Of a stretch of 64,000 bases of DNA, positions 37,684 through 46,179 are shown piece after piece (within the stretch, counting starts at the first letter, position 1; every line of letters begins with the position of its first letter). This DNA is from Solimonas sp040066175 (GTDB lineage: Bacteria > Pseudomonadota > Gammaproteobacteria > Nevskiales > Nevskiaceae): assembly GCF_040066175.1 (NCBI RefSeq), contig NZ_JBEAAM010000004.1:124001-188000 (forward strand). The letters run 5' to 3'. The position numbers were made by a program, and so were the translations under genes. The notes beneath the pieces are model-generated. The model was not told the DNA's origin. It did no database searches and saw only the letters and a list, made by a program, of their open reading frames with translations.

Positions 37684-37712
37684 AGGGGCGTGGCCATCGC
37701 GGCCGCGCCCCT
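37684..37712 (+). terminator. Terminator-like hairpin after etfA
   Basis: AGGGGCG with a T-G wobble and GGCC pairs with GGCC and CGCCCCT around a 5-base loop (12 pairs), followed by TCGCGTTTG. Strong stem with a weak T-tract; probably ends the ETF transcript. Confidence 0.6.
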
Positions 37713-37787
37713 TCGCGTTTGCGGCGCGGGTATCATCCCTGTCCAACGAAGATCCGCCGGCGCAGCAGGTCCGGTGAGGAGGATGCG

Positions 37788-39338
37788 ATGAGAGGGGTCT
37801 CTGCGATGGTGCTGGCCACGGCGATGCTCGCCGCCTGTGGTTCGGGGAACCGGTCGGATGGCAATGGCGGGGCGCAGCCGACCCCGACGCCGCCGGCGCT
37901 GGGTTCGAAGACGCTGACGGTCGTCGTCGCCGTCGTGGACAGCCTGATGCCCAGCGACATCGGTCCGCAGACGCCGACACTGCAGAGTCTGATCGATCAG
38001 GGGACGATGTACGCCGAAAGCCGTTCGGTGTTCTCCGCCGAGACCATTCCCAATCACGTCGCCATGATGACCGGCGTGGTGCCGGAGCGGAGCGGCATTC
38101 CCACCAACAACTTCCTCGATTTCGACGTCGGCGGCGCGGAGCGCGATCTGTCGGTGCCCGAGAAGCTGACCGCCAAGACGCTGTTCACTTGGATCACCGA
38201 GAAGTGCGGGGTCAACGGTGCGCCGACCCATCTGCGTCACGGTGCGACGCTGTCGAAGAAATATCTCTACGAGATCTTCCAGGGCGACGCGGCCGATCCG
38301 CAGCGGCAGAACGACGATCCGGCCGTCTTCAATGTGCCGCCGGAGAGCTACTGGGATCCGCGCAGCAGCCCGCTCTACATCGGACCGGGTTCCGAGCACA
38401 CGCCGGACATTCCGACGATGCAGCAGGCACTGACGCAGTTGCCCGATCTGGACTTCCACTTCATCAATCTGGGCGATGTGGATCGCTCGTCGCACGCCGG
38501 AGGGCAGGTCGCGCGCCTGCTGGTGCTGGCGGACACCGACCTGATGCTGAGCCGGCTGGTGAGTCAGCTGCAGTCGAGCGGACGCTGGGAGAACACCGTA
38601 CTGATCGTGCTGTCGGATCACGGCATGGATTACACCTTGCCCGGACCGATCCAGGCGGTCAGCGTGCAGCCCTTGCTCGACCAGATGGCGGCCTGCCATG
38701 CGCCGATGCAGGCCGTGCAGAACGGCGGCACCGACAGCCTGTACATTCAGGACCGCAGCACACCGCCGGCCGAACGCCAGGCGGCGCTGCGCGCGGTGCG
38801 CGCCTGCCTGCTCGGCACGGCCGACTGTGGCGCCCTGTGCCCGGGCGCGAGCCGGCCATTCAACGCCGGCAACATCGCCTATGCCTGGTACACGCAAGAC
38901 GATCCGACCGATCCGGACGGCAACATGCCGGCGTCGGTCCGCTCGAAGCACCCGAATCTCGGTGATCTCGTGCTGGTGGCATCCGGTGGCCTGAAGTTCT
39001 CCGAGCCGGACGAGAGCGGCAATCCGATCCCCGGCAACCACGGCCAGCTGGCGACGATCCACAACTTCATGCTGGTCACCGGTGGCTCGCCGTGGGTGAA
39101 GAAGGGTCAGCTGATCGCACCGTCGGTTCCCTCTCCCGGTCCGTTCGACCGCCTGCCGGAGCAGAGCGAAACCATCGACGTCGCGCCGACGGTCGCCTGG
39201 CTGCTGGGCCTCGGCATCCGTGCGCAGGACTTCCCGGACGGCGCGGGCTTCGACGGGCGCGTGCTCAAGGAAGCTTTCGTGCAGTTCGACGGCAGCGCGA
39301 ACCCGCCGGCACCGACCGTCTGCGGCCGTTTCGACTGA
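37788..39338 (+). CDS. Lipoprotein of the alkaline phosphatase/phosphodiesterase superfamily
   Basis: A 516-residue predicted lipoprotein (lipobox MLAAC, Cys near residue 17). The mature part has the two-metal phosphodiesterase (NPP-like) layout: metal Asp in VAVVDSLMP, nucleophile Thr in SAETIPNHVA, Asp/His in DVDRSSHAGG, SDHGMD and a final metal His in GNHGQLA. This suggests hydrolysis of phosphodiesters or phosphomonoesters at the cell surface or periplasm; the substrate is unknown. GAGGAGG lies six bases before the ATG at 37788. The stop abuts the end of the convergent gene with no spacer. Confidence 0.82.
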   Translation: MRGVSAMVLATAMLAACGSGNRSDGNGGAQPTPTPPALGSKTLTVVVAVVDSLMPSDIGPQTPTLQSLIDQGTMYAESRSVFSAETIPNHVAMMTGVVPERSGIPTNNFLDFDVGGAERDLSVPEKLTAKTLFTWITEKCGVNGAPTHLRHGATLSKKYLYEIFQGDAADPQRQNDDPAVFNVPPESYWDPRSSPLYIGPGSEHTPDIPTMQQALTQLPDLDFHFINLGDVDRSSHAGGQVARLLVLADTDLMLSRLVSQLQSSGRWENTVLIVLSDHGMDYTLPGPIQAVSVQPLLDQMAACHAPMQAVQNGGTDSLYIQDRSTPPAERQAALRAVRACLLGTADCGALCPGASRPFNAGNIAYAWYTQDDPTDPDGNMPASVRSKHPNLGDLVLVASGGLKFSEPDESGNPIPGNHGQLATIHNFMLVTGGSPWVKKGQLIAPSVPSPGPFDRLPEQSETIDVAPTVAWLLGLGIRAQDFPDGAGFDGRVLKEAFVQFDGSANPPAPTVCGRFD

Positions 39339-40598
39339 TCAGCCGCGGCCGCGCCGCCGCGACGCCGGAACGAGGCTCGGCTTGGGCGGAAGGCCCACAT
39401 AGCTCGCGCGCGGCCGGATCAGTCCGCCGCTCGCCTGCTGTTCGAGTGCATGCGCGAGCCAGCCGGCGACGCGGCCGGCCGCGAACAGGACCAGTCCGGA
39501 TTCCACGTCGAGTTCGTACACCGCGGCCAGCGCGGCGAGCGCCAGATCGGTGCTCGGCGTCTTGCCGGTGGCTTGGCTGGCGGCCTCGATCAGTGCCTGC
39601 ACGCGCGCCAGGCGCGGGGGCTGCGGGCGCAGGTCCGCCAGCTTGCGCAGCATCAATGCCGCGCGCGGATCGCCATCGGGATACAGCGGATGGCCGAACG
39701 CCGGCAGACCTTCACCGCGCTGCAGGCGCGCCAGCACGTACCGGGGGATCGACTCGGCGTTCAAGGCGTCCTCGATGAACGCGTGCGCACGCGCGGTGCC
39801 GCCACCATGTTCCGGTCCGGACAGGGCAGCGAGCCCCGCCGCGACGGCGCCGTGCAGACTCGCGCCGGTGGACGCGACGACGCGCGCGGCGAAGGCCGAG
39901 GCGTTGAGCTCGTGATCCGCGCACAGCAGCAGGGCCGTGCGGACCAGATCCTCCAACTTCCGGTCGCCGGGACGCCAGGCCTGTGCGATCACCTGGTGCG
40001 CCGGACGCGGGTCGGGTTCGACGCCGGCCAGCAGCGCCGTGGTCTGGCGCAGCAGCGCCGCTGCGCTTTCGCGGCGGCGCACCGGATCGCTGGACAGGTC
40101 GCGCACGGTGCCGGCGGACAGCAGCGGCAGCGCCGCCGCGGTGCGCTCCAGTGCAGGCAGGCCGTGCTCGTCGAGCAGCCGGCGCACCGCCGGCGGCCAG
40201 GCCGGCGGCGCGGGCAGGGCGAAGGGATCGTCTTCGCCGCAGTCCCAGAGCAGCCGCGCCACGTCCTCGAGCGTCAGGCCGGACTCGACGAGTTCCGCGA
40301 CCGGCCGGCCGCGGTAGTAGTGTCCTTCGGGACGGATCAGCGAGATGCGCGTTTCCAGCACCGGCAGGCCCCAGGCGAGGCTGCGTGCCGCGCCCTGCGC
40401 GGCGCTGCGGCCGGCCTGGCGCCGCGCGATCAGCCGCTCGATGTCCTGCGCGAGATAGAGGCGGCTGCGCGCCCCGGGGCCGGGCCGCGAATGGACGTGA
40501 CCGCGGCTGACGTAGGCGTAGAGCGTCGCGAGGCTCACGCCGAGACGCTGCGCGGCGTCGCGGGCGCTGAGGTAGTCGTTGCCGTGCGAGGCACTCAT
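39339..40598 (-). CDS. Helix-turn-helix/citrate synthase fusion protein
   Basis: A 419-residue protein with an excisionase/MerR-like HTH at residues 10-60 (YLSARDAAQRLGVSLATLYAYV...SRLYLAQDI in register), a short linker, then a citrate synthase fold: the substrate His in CADHELNASAFAARV and a second in FGHPLYPDGDPRA, ending near QASGGLIRPRASYVG. It is divergent from prpB with a 99-bp AT-rich gap. I infer a sensor-regulator in which the citrate synthase part binds oxaloacetate, a CoA ester or methylcitrate; catalytic activity may or may not remain. The start at 40598 is the first ATG before the HTH. Confidence 0.82.
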   Translation of the reverse strand: MSASHGNDYLSARDAAQRLGVSLATLYAYVSRGHVHSRPGPGARSRLYLAQDIERLIARRQAGRSAAQGAARSLAWGLPVLETRISLIRPEGHYYRGRPVAELVESGLTLEDVARLLWDCGEDDPFALPAPPAWPPAVRRLLDEHGLPALERTAAALPLLSAGTVRDLSSDPVRRRESAAALLRQTTALLAGVEPDPRPAHQVIAQAWRPGDRKLEDLVRTALLLCADHELNASAFAARVVASTGASLHGAVAAGLAALSGPEHGGGTARAHAFIEDALNAESIPRYVLARLQRGEGLPAFGHPLYPDGDPRAALMLRKLADLRPQPPRLARVQALIEAASQATGKTPSTDLALAALAAVYELDVESGLVLFAAGRVAGWLAHALEQQASGGLIRPRASYVGLPPKPSLVPASRRRGRG

Positions 40599-40607
40599 GA
40601 CTCTATA

Positions 40608-40635
40608 TTGACTGCAATAATCAAGATTGATCAAT
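40608..40635. promoter_or_regulatory. Palindrome-rich operator/promoter candidate between HTH-citrate synthase and prpB
   Basis: In an AT-rich island amid GC-rich DNA lie TTGA-N9-TCAA (40608-40624) and a perfect 10-base palindrome ATTGATCAAT (40626-40635). TTGACT followed 17 bases later by TCAATA could be a rightward promoter, and TTGATC with CAATAT 18 bases on a leftward one. A regulator binding here could control both directions. Confidence 0.45.
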
Positions 40636-40697
40636 AAATGATCCGGTGCGAGAGTACGCGCTGGCGGGTGCGCCCGCAAACCTTCCGGAGCGATGAC

Positions 40698-41591
40698 ATG
40701 ACGACACAGCCCTCATCCCCAGGCGCGCGGTTCCGCGCCGCGCTGGCAGCGGAGAAGCCGCTGCAGGTCATCGGTGCGATCAACGCCAATCACGCGCTGC
40801 TGGCGCGGCGCGCCGGCTTCAAGGCCATCTATCTGTCCGGCGGTGGCGTCGCGGCCGGCAGTCTGGGCCTGCCGGATCTGGGCATCAACACGATGGACGA
40901 TGTCCTCGTCGATACGCGGCGCATCACCGATGTCTGCGATCTGCCGCTGCTGGTCGATATCGACACCGGCTTCGGGCCTTCCGCGTTCAACATCGAGCGC
41001 ACGATCAAGTCGCTGATCAAGGCCGGCGCGGCGGCCTGCCATATCGAGGACCAAGTGGGCGCCAAGCGCTGCGGTCACCGTCCGGGCAAGGAGATCGTCA
41101 GCAAGGACGAGATGGTCGATCGCGTCAAGGCCGCCGCCGACGCCAAGACCGACCCGGCGTTCTTCCTGATCGCGCGCACCGATGCAATCCAGGCCGAGGG
41201 TGTGGATGCGGCCATCGAGCGCGCCATCGCCTGCGTCGAGGCGGGCGCCGACGGCATCTTCGCCGAGGCCGCCGTCGATCTGCCGACGTACAAGAAGTTC
41301 GTCGATGCAGTGAAGGTGCCGGTGCTCGCCAACATCACCGAGTTCGGCGCGACGCCGCTGTTCACGCGCGAGGAACTGGCTTCGGTCGGTGTCGGCATCC
41401 AGCTCTATCCGCTGTCGGCGTTCCGTGCGGCCAACAAGGCCGCCGAGGCGGTCTATACGGCGATCCGCCGCGACGGCCATCAGAAGAACGTCGTGGATCT
41501 CATGCAGACCCGAGCCGAGCTGTACGACCGCATCGGCTACCACGCCTTTGAGAATAAACTCGACGCCCTGTTCGCGGCGAAGAAGAAGTGA
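40698..41591 (+). CDS. prpB: 2-methylisocitrate lyase
   Basis: Last step of the 2-methylcitrate cycle: splits 2-methylisocitrate into pyruvate and succinate. The 297-residue isocitrate-lyase-superfamily protein has the catalytic loop GAKRCGHRPGK (Cys125), DIDTGFG for metal binding, HIEDQV and the IARTDA motif. The start is the ATG at 40698. It is the first gene of the prp group, downstream of the palindromic region, and is separated from prpC by a repeat. Confidence 0.95.
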   Translation: MTTQPSSPGARFRAALAAEKPLQVIGAINANHALLARRAGFKAIYLSGGGVAAGSLGLPDLGINTMDDVLVDTRRITDVCDLPLLVDIDTGFGPSAFNIERTIKSLIKAGAAACHIEDQVGAKRCGHRPGKEIVSKDEMVDRVKAAADAKTDPAFFLIARTDAIQAEGVDAAIERAIACVEAGADGIFAEAAVDLPTYKKFVDAVKVPVLANITEFGATPLFTREELASVGVGIQLYPLSAFRAANKAAEAVYTAIRRDGHQKNVVDLMQTRAELYDRIGYHAFENKLDALFAAKKK

Positions 41592-41597
41592 CGCGCC

Positions 41598-41684
41598 GCG
41601 TCATCCCCCTCGGAGTCAGGGATCCACCGTGCAGAATGGCACTGAAGTCAAAAACTGGATTCCCGCCGTCGCGGGAATGACCGA
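41598..41684. repeat. Bipartite palindromic intergenic repeat, copy 2
   Basis: GTCATCCCCCTCGG...CAGGGATCC, a spacer, then CTGGATTCCCGC-CGTC-GCGGGAATGAC; the last part folds with an 8-bp stem (41657-41676). It is the same bipartite design as 35858-35936, with shared ends and a divergent middle. It fills the gap between prpB and prpC. Confidence 0.75.
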
Positions 41685-41704
41685 AACGAGATCAGGAGAT
41701 TGAG

Positions 41705-42862
41705 ATGAGCGAAACCACTGCCGCACCGGGCTTCAAGCCGAAGAAGTCCGTTGCGCTGTCCGGCACCGCTGCCGGCAATACCGCGCTGTGCACCGTCGGC
41801 CGCAGCGGCAACGACCTGCACTATCGCGGCTACGACATCCTCGACGTCGCCACCACCTGCGAATTCGAGGAGATCGCCCATCTGCTGGTCCACGGCAAGC
41901 TGCCGAACGTCGCCGAGCTGGCGGCCTACAAGGCCAAACTCAAGGCCCTGCGCGGCCTGCCGGCAGCCGTGAAGACGGCGCTGGAGCAGCTGCCGCCGTC
42001 CGCGCATCCGATGGACGTGATGCGCACGGGCGTCTCGGTGCTCGGCTGCGTCAGGCCGGAGAAGGACGACCACAATCACCCGGGTGCGCGCGACATCGCC
42101 GACAAGCTGATGGCCTCGCTCGGCTCGATGCTGCTGTACTGGTACCACTACGCCTACAACGGCAAGTGCATCGACGTGGAGACCGACGACGACTCCATCG
42201 GCGGCCATTTCCTGCACCTGCTGCATGGCGTCAAGCCGCGCGAGTCCTGGGTGCGCGCGATGCACACCTCGCTGATCCTGTACGCCGAGCACGAATTCAA
42301 CGCGAGCACCTTCACGACGCGCGTGGTCGCCGGGACCGGCTCGGACATGTACTCGGCGATCTGCGGCGGCATCGGCGCGCTGCGCGGACCCAAGCATGGT
42401 GGCGCCAACGAAGTCGCCTTCGAGATCCAGAAGCGCTACGACAACCCGGACGAGGCGGAGGCCGACATCCGCGCGCGCGTCGAACGCAAGGAAGTGATCA
42501 TCGGCTTCGGCCACCCGGTCTATACCGTGTCCGATCCGCGCAACAAGGTCATCAAGGAAGTCGCACGCCAGCTGTCGGCCGAGCAGAACAACATGAAGAT
42601 GTTCGACATCGCCGAGCGCCTCGAGACGGTGATGTGGGACATCAAGAAGATGTTTCCGAATCTCGACTGGTTCAGTGCGGTGAGCTACCACATGATGGGC
42701 GTGCCGACGGACATGTTCACGCCGCTGTTCGTGATCGCGCGCACGTCCGGCTGGAGTGCGCACATCATCGAACAGCGCATCGACGGCAAGATCATCCGCC
42801 CGAGCGCAAACTACGTCGGTCCAGAGGACCGGAAGTTCGTGCCTCTGAAGGATCGTGCATAG
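41705..42862 (+). CDS. prpC: 2-methylcitrate synthase
   Basis: Condenses propionyl-CoA with oxaloacetate. The 385-residue citrate synthase family protein has the catalytic histidines in YAEHEFNASTF and FGHPVYTVSDPR, an LHGVKPRESW region and the C-terminal RPSANYVGPEDRKFVPL. Its short length and lack of an N-terminal domain, plus its place between prpB and acnD, favour methylcitrate over citrate synthase. AGGAG precedes the ATG. An 8-bp hairpin surrounds the stop codon. Confidence 0.95.
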   Translation: MSETTAAPGFKPKKSVALSGTAAGNTALCTVGRSGNDLHYRGYDILDVATTCEFEEIAHLLVHGKLPNVAELAAYKAKLKALRGLPAAVKTALEQLPPSAHPMDVMRTGVSVLGCVRPEKDDHNHPGARDIADKLMASLGSMLLYWYHYAYNGKCIDVETDDDSIGGHFLHLLHGVKPRESWVRAMHTSLILYAEHEFNASTFTTRVVAGTGSDMYSAICGGIGALRGPKHGGANEVAFEIQKRYDNPDEAEADIRARVERKEVIIGFGHPVYTVSDPRNKVIKEVARQLSAEQNNMKMFDIAERLETVMWDIKKMFPNLDWFSAVSYHMMGVPTDMFTPLFVIARTSGWSAHIIEQRIDGKIIRPSANYVGPEDRKFVPLKDRA

Positions 42863-42872
42863 CGCGATCCTT
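42848..42872. terminator. Hairpin enclosing the prpC stop codon
   Basis: AAGGATCG and CGATCCTT form an 8-bp stem with the prpC TAG (42860-42862) in the 9-base loop. It directly precedes the second TGAGACG inverted array. No T-tract, so it may slow or process mRNA rather than terminate. Confidence 0.45.
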
Positions 42873-42960
42873 CGTGAGACGTGAGAAGTGAGACGTGAGA
42901 CGTAATAGACCGCGCCTTCGCTTATCGACGTCTCACACCTCACGTCTCACGTCTCACGAC
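42873..42960. repeat. Inverted TGAGACG heptamer array, copy 2
   Basis: Left arm of four TGAGACG-like units (42873-42903), a loop of about 22 bases, and right arm of complementary units (42926-42960). It is near-identical in unit and layout to the array at 24849-24936 and fills the prpC-acnD gap up to two bases before the acnD ATG. Confidence 0.85.
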
Positions 42961-42962
42961 CT

Positions 42963-45563
42963 ATGAACACCGCATTCCGCAAGAACCTCCCCGGCACGTC
43001 GCTCGACTACTACGATGCATGCGCAGCCGTGGACCGCATCCGGCCCGGCGCTTACGCGAAACTGCCCTACACGGCGCGCGTCCACGCCGAGAACATCGTC
43101 CGCAGGGGCGAGCCCGGGAAGATCGACGCGTATCTCGGCCAGCTGATCGAGCGCCGGCGCGATCTGGACTTCCCGTGGTTCCCGGCGCGCGTCGTCTGCC
43201 ACGACATCCTCGGCCAGACCGCGCTGGTCGATCTCGCCGGCCTGCGCGACGCGATCGCCGAGATGGGCGGGGATCCGGCCAAGGTCAACCCGGTCGTGCC
43301 GGTGCAGCTGATCGTCGATCACTCGCTGGCCGTCGAGCACGCGGGCTTCGAGAAGGACGCGTTCGCCAAGAACCGTGCGATCGAGGATCGCCGCAACGAC
43401 GACCGCTTTCACTTCATCAACTGGACGAAGCGGGCGTTCAAGAACGTCGATGTGATCCCGCCGGGCAACGGCATCATGCACCAGATCAACCTGGAGCGGA
43501 TGTCGCCGGTGATCTACGTGCAGGACGGCGTCGCCTTCCCCGACACCTGCGTCGGCACCGACAGCCATACGCCACACGTGGATGCGCTCGGCGTGATCGC
43601 GATCGGCGTCGGCGGCCTCGAAGCCGAGAACGTCATGCTCGGCCGCGCCTCGTGGATGCGCCTGCCGGACATCGTCGGCGTCGAGCTGTCCGGCAAGCCG
43701 GGGCCGGGCATCACCGCGACCGACGTGGTGCTGGCGCTGACCGAGTTCCTGCGCAAGGAGAAGGTGGTCGGCGCCTATCTGGAGTTCCACGGCGAAGGCG
43801 CTCGCGCACTGACACTCGGCGATCGCGCGACGATCTCGAACATGGCGCCGGAGTACGGCGCCACCGCGGCGATGTTCTTCATCGACGCCAACACCATCGA
43901 CTATCTCAGGCTGACCGGCCGCGACGAGCAGCAGGTCCGGCTGGTCGAAACCTATGCGAAGACCGCGGGCCTGTGGGCCGACGATCTGAAGACCGCGGAG
44001 TACGAGCGCCGGCTTTCGTTCGATCTCGGCACCGTCGTGCGCAACATGGCGGGACCGAGCAATCCGCACAAGCGCCTGCCGACCTCGGCGCTGGCCGAAC
44101 GCGGCATCGCCGCGCAGTGGGAGATGCCCAGGGATGGCACGATGCCCGACGGTGCCGTCATCATCGCCGCGATCACCAGCTGCACGAATACCTCCAATCC
44201 GCGCAACGTCATCGCCGCCGGCCTGCTGGCGCGCAACGCGGTGCGCAAGGGTCTGGCGCGCAAGCCCTGGGTCAAGACTTCGCTGGCACCCGGATCGAAG
44301 GCGGTGGAACTGTATCTGAAGGACGCCGGCCTGCTCGGCGACCTGGAGCAGCTCGGCTTTGGCATCGTCGCGTTCGCGTGTACGACCTGCAACGGCATGT
44401 CCGGCGCGCTCGACCCGAAGATCCAGCAGGAAATCATCGACCGCGATCTGTATTCCGTCGCCGTGCTGTCCGGCAACCGCAACTTCGACGGCCGCATCCA
44501 TCCCTACGCCAAGCAGGCGTTCCTGGCCTCGCCGCCGCTGGTCGTCGCCTACGCGATCGCCGGCACGATCCGCTTCGACATCGAGAAGGACGTGCTCGGC
44601 GCGGACCGGGACGGCAAGCCCGTCACGCTCAAGGACCTCTGGCCGTCGGACGAGGAGATCGACGCCATCGTCCGCGCCAGCGTCAAGCCCGAGCACTTCC
44701 GCGCGGTGTACGAGCCGATGTTCAGCTTCAAGGTCGTCGAGGACCGGACGATCAAGCCACTCTACGACTGGCGCCCGCAGTCCACCTACATCCGCCGTCC
44801 GCCGTACTGGGAAGGCGCGCTGGCCGGCGAACGTACGCTCAGGGGCATGCGTCCGCTCGCGGTGCTGCCGGACAACATCACCACCGATCATCTGTCGCCG
44901 TCGAATGCGATCCTGCCGGACTCCGCGGCCGGCGAGTATCTGGCGAAGATGGGGCTGCCGGAGGAAGACTTCAACTCCTACGCGACGCATCGCGGCGATC
45001 ACCTCACCGCGCAGCGCGCCACGTTCGCGAACCCGACGCTGACGAACGAGATGGTGCGCAATGCGGACGGCTCGGTGAAGAAGGGATCGCTCGCGCGCGT
45101 GGAGCCGGACGGCAAGGTCATGCGCATGTGGGAGGCGATCGAAACCTACATGAACCGCAAGCAGCCGCTGATCATCATCGCCGGCGCCGACTATGGTCAG
45201 GGCAGCTCGCGCGACTGGGCGGCCAAGGGCGTGCGGCTCGCCGGTGTCGAGGCGATCGTCGCCGAGGGCTTCGAGCGCATTCACCGCACCAACCTGATCG
45301 GCATGGGCGTGCTGCCGCTGGAGTTCAAGTCCGGCACCACGCGCCTGACGCTGCGCATCGACGGCACCGAGACCTTCGATGTGATCGGCGAGCGCAAGCC
45401 GCGCGCGGACCTGACGCTGGTGATCCATCGCAGGAGCGGCGAGAAAGTCGAGGTTCCGGTCACCTGCCGGCTCGATTCCGACGAGGAAGTCTCGATCTAC
45501 GAGGCCGGTGGCGTGCTGCAGCGCTTCGCGCAGGATTTCCTGGCGTCGAGCAAGGCCGCCTGA
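42963..45563 (+). CDS. acnD: Fe/S-dependent 2-methylisocitrate dehydratase AcnD
   Basis: Aconitase-family enzyme that dehydrates 2-methylcitrate in bacteria lacking PrpD; its product is isomerised by PrpF. The 866-residue protein has VGTDSHTPHVDALG, the [4Fe-4S] cysteines in AITSCTNTSNPRN and ACTTCNGMSG, and the swivel-domain motif GADYGQGSSRDWAAKG. The start ATG at 42963 follows the heptamer array immediately, so its ribosome binding site must lie in or next to the repeat. prpF lies one gene downstream, the usual pairing. Confidence 0.95.
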   Translation: MNTAFRKNLPGTSLDYYDACAAVDRIRPGAYAKLPYTARVHAENIVRRGEPGKIDAYLGQLIERRRDLDFPWFPARVVCHDILGQTALVDLAGLRDAIAEMGGDPAKVNPVVPVQLIVDHSLAVEHAGFEKDAFAKNRAIEDRRNDDRFHFINWTKRAFKNVDVIPPGNGIMHQINLERMSPVIYVQDGVAFPDTCVGTDSHTPHVDALGVIAIGVGGLEAENVMLGRASWMRLPDIVGVELSGKPGPGITATDVVLALTEFLRKEKVVGAYLEFHGEGARALTLGDRATISNMAPEYGATAAMFFIDANTIDYLRLTGRDEQQVRLVETYAKTAGLWADDLKTAEYERRLSFDLGTVVRNMAGPSNPHKRLPTSALAERGIAAQWEMPRDGTMPDGAVIIAAITSCTNTSNPRNVIAAGLLARNAVRKGLARKPWVKTSLAPGSKAVELYLKDAGLLGDLEQLGFGIVAFACTTCNGMSGALDPKIQQEIIDRDLYSVAVLSGNRNFDGRIHPYAKQAFLASPPLVVAYAIAGTIRFDIEKDVLGADRDGKPVTLKDLWPSDEEIDAIVRASVKPEHFRAVYEPMFSFKVVEDRTIKPLYDWRPQSTYIRRPPYWEGALAGERTLRGMRPLAVLPDNITTDHLSPSNAILPDSAAGEYLAKMGLPEEDFNSYATHRGDHLTAQRATFANPTLTNEMVRNADGSVKKGSLARVEPDGKVMRMWEAIETYMNRKQPLIIIAGADYGQGSSRDWAAKGVRLAGVEAIVAEGFERIHRTNLIGMGVLPLEFKSGTTRLTLRIDGTETFDVIGERKPRADLTLVIHRRSGEKVEVPVTCRLDSDEEVSIYEAGGVLQRFAQDFLASSKAA

Positions 45564-45602
45564 GGCCGCCACCACCGGCGCGAACCGTCGCGAGGGCCTG
45601 AC

Positions 45603-46175
45603 ATGACCGTCCTGCGCTGCACCGCCAAGCTGCTCAAGCGCCTGCGCCAGCCGGCGAAGCTGCCGGAGCCGCCTGCCGCGGACAACCCGCTCGGCGAGTG
45701 GTATGCGGACATCGACTTCATCGACCGCGAGCCCTTTGCGCTGCTGCTCAATGCCGCGACCGGCGCGACGCTGGTCCTGCCGGCACGTGCGGCCGACCTG
45801 CGCGACCTGCACGTGCATGCCGGTCAGCAGTTGTTCAAGCTGTTCGCGCACTTCGGCCTGGATCCGCAACTGCCGCTGGTCGGCGCCGAGCTGCGCGCAT
45901 GGGAGGCACCGCCGACCTGCGCCAACACCCGTGACCGTAGCCTGCTGGGTTCCCTGAACCGTCTCCGCTTCGAGGCCTGGCATCACTTCGCGTACCGCAA
46001 TCGTTCGCTGCCCGAAGCCGCGGCACAGCAGTGGGACGGGTTGTTCCGCCATCCGTCCCTCGTGCAAGACGGCCGCCGCTATGGCCATCATGCTTGGCAG
46101 CGCCCTGTCGATCTCGTCCGTGCGCGCCTGCTCGTGCCGGCCGATGTCCATTCCAGCGTCCGCACTCTGCATTGA
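45603..46175 (+). CDS. DUF6933-like hypothetical protein
   Basis: A 190-residue protein between acnD and prpF, 4 bp before the prpF start. The N-terminus MTVLRCTAKLLKRL and the following LGEWYADIDFI fit the DUF6933 pattern, in which a Cys/Thr-Lys-Leu-Leu opening precedes a GxWYA motif. No catalytic motif or membrane helix is seen; the C-terminus is His/Arg-rich. Its location in the prp operon suggests co-regulation with propionate catabolism, but no role can be assigned. Confidence 0.65.
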   Translation: MTVLRCTAKLLKRLRQPAKLPEPPAADNPLGEWYADIDFIDREPFALLLNAATGATLVLPARAADLRDLHVHAGQQLFKLFAHFGLDPQLPLVGAELRAWEAPPTCANTRDRSLLGSLNRLRFEAWHHFAYRNRSLPEAAAQQWDGLFRHPSLVQDGRRYGHHAWQRPVDLVRARLLVPADVHSSVRTLH

Positions 46176-46179
46176 ACCC

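Noticed and set aside
37684..37712. Small RNA gene after etfA
   Set aside because: Only a single hairpin with a weak T-tract and no promoter is visible; a terminator explains it.
35859..39062. A long minus-strand open frame opposite etfB/etfA and the phosphodiesterase
   Set aside because: Antisense shadow spanning three real genes and two intergenic regions.
39339..40598. HTH-citrate synthase as a plain second citrate synthase
   Set aside because: The N-terminal 60 residues form a clear DNA-binding motif in frame, and the gene diverges from prpB across a palindromic region; a regulatory reading is favoured although activity may remain.
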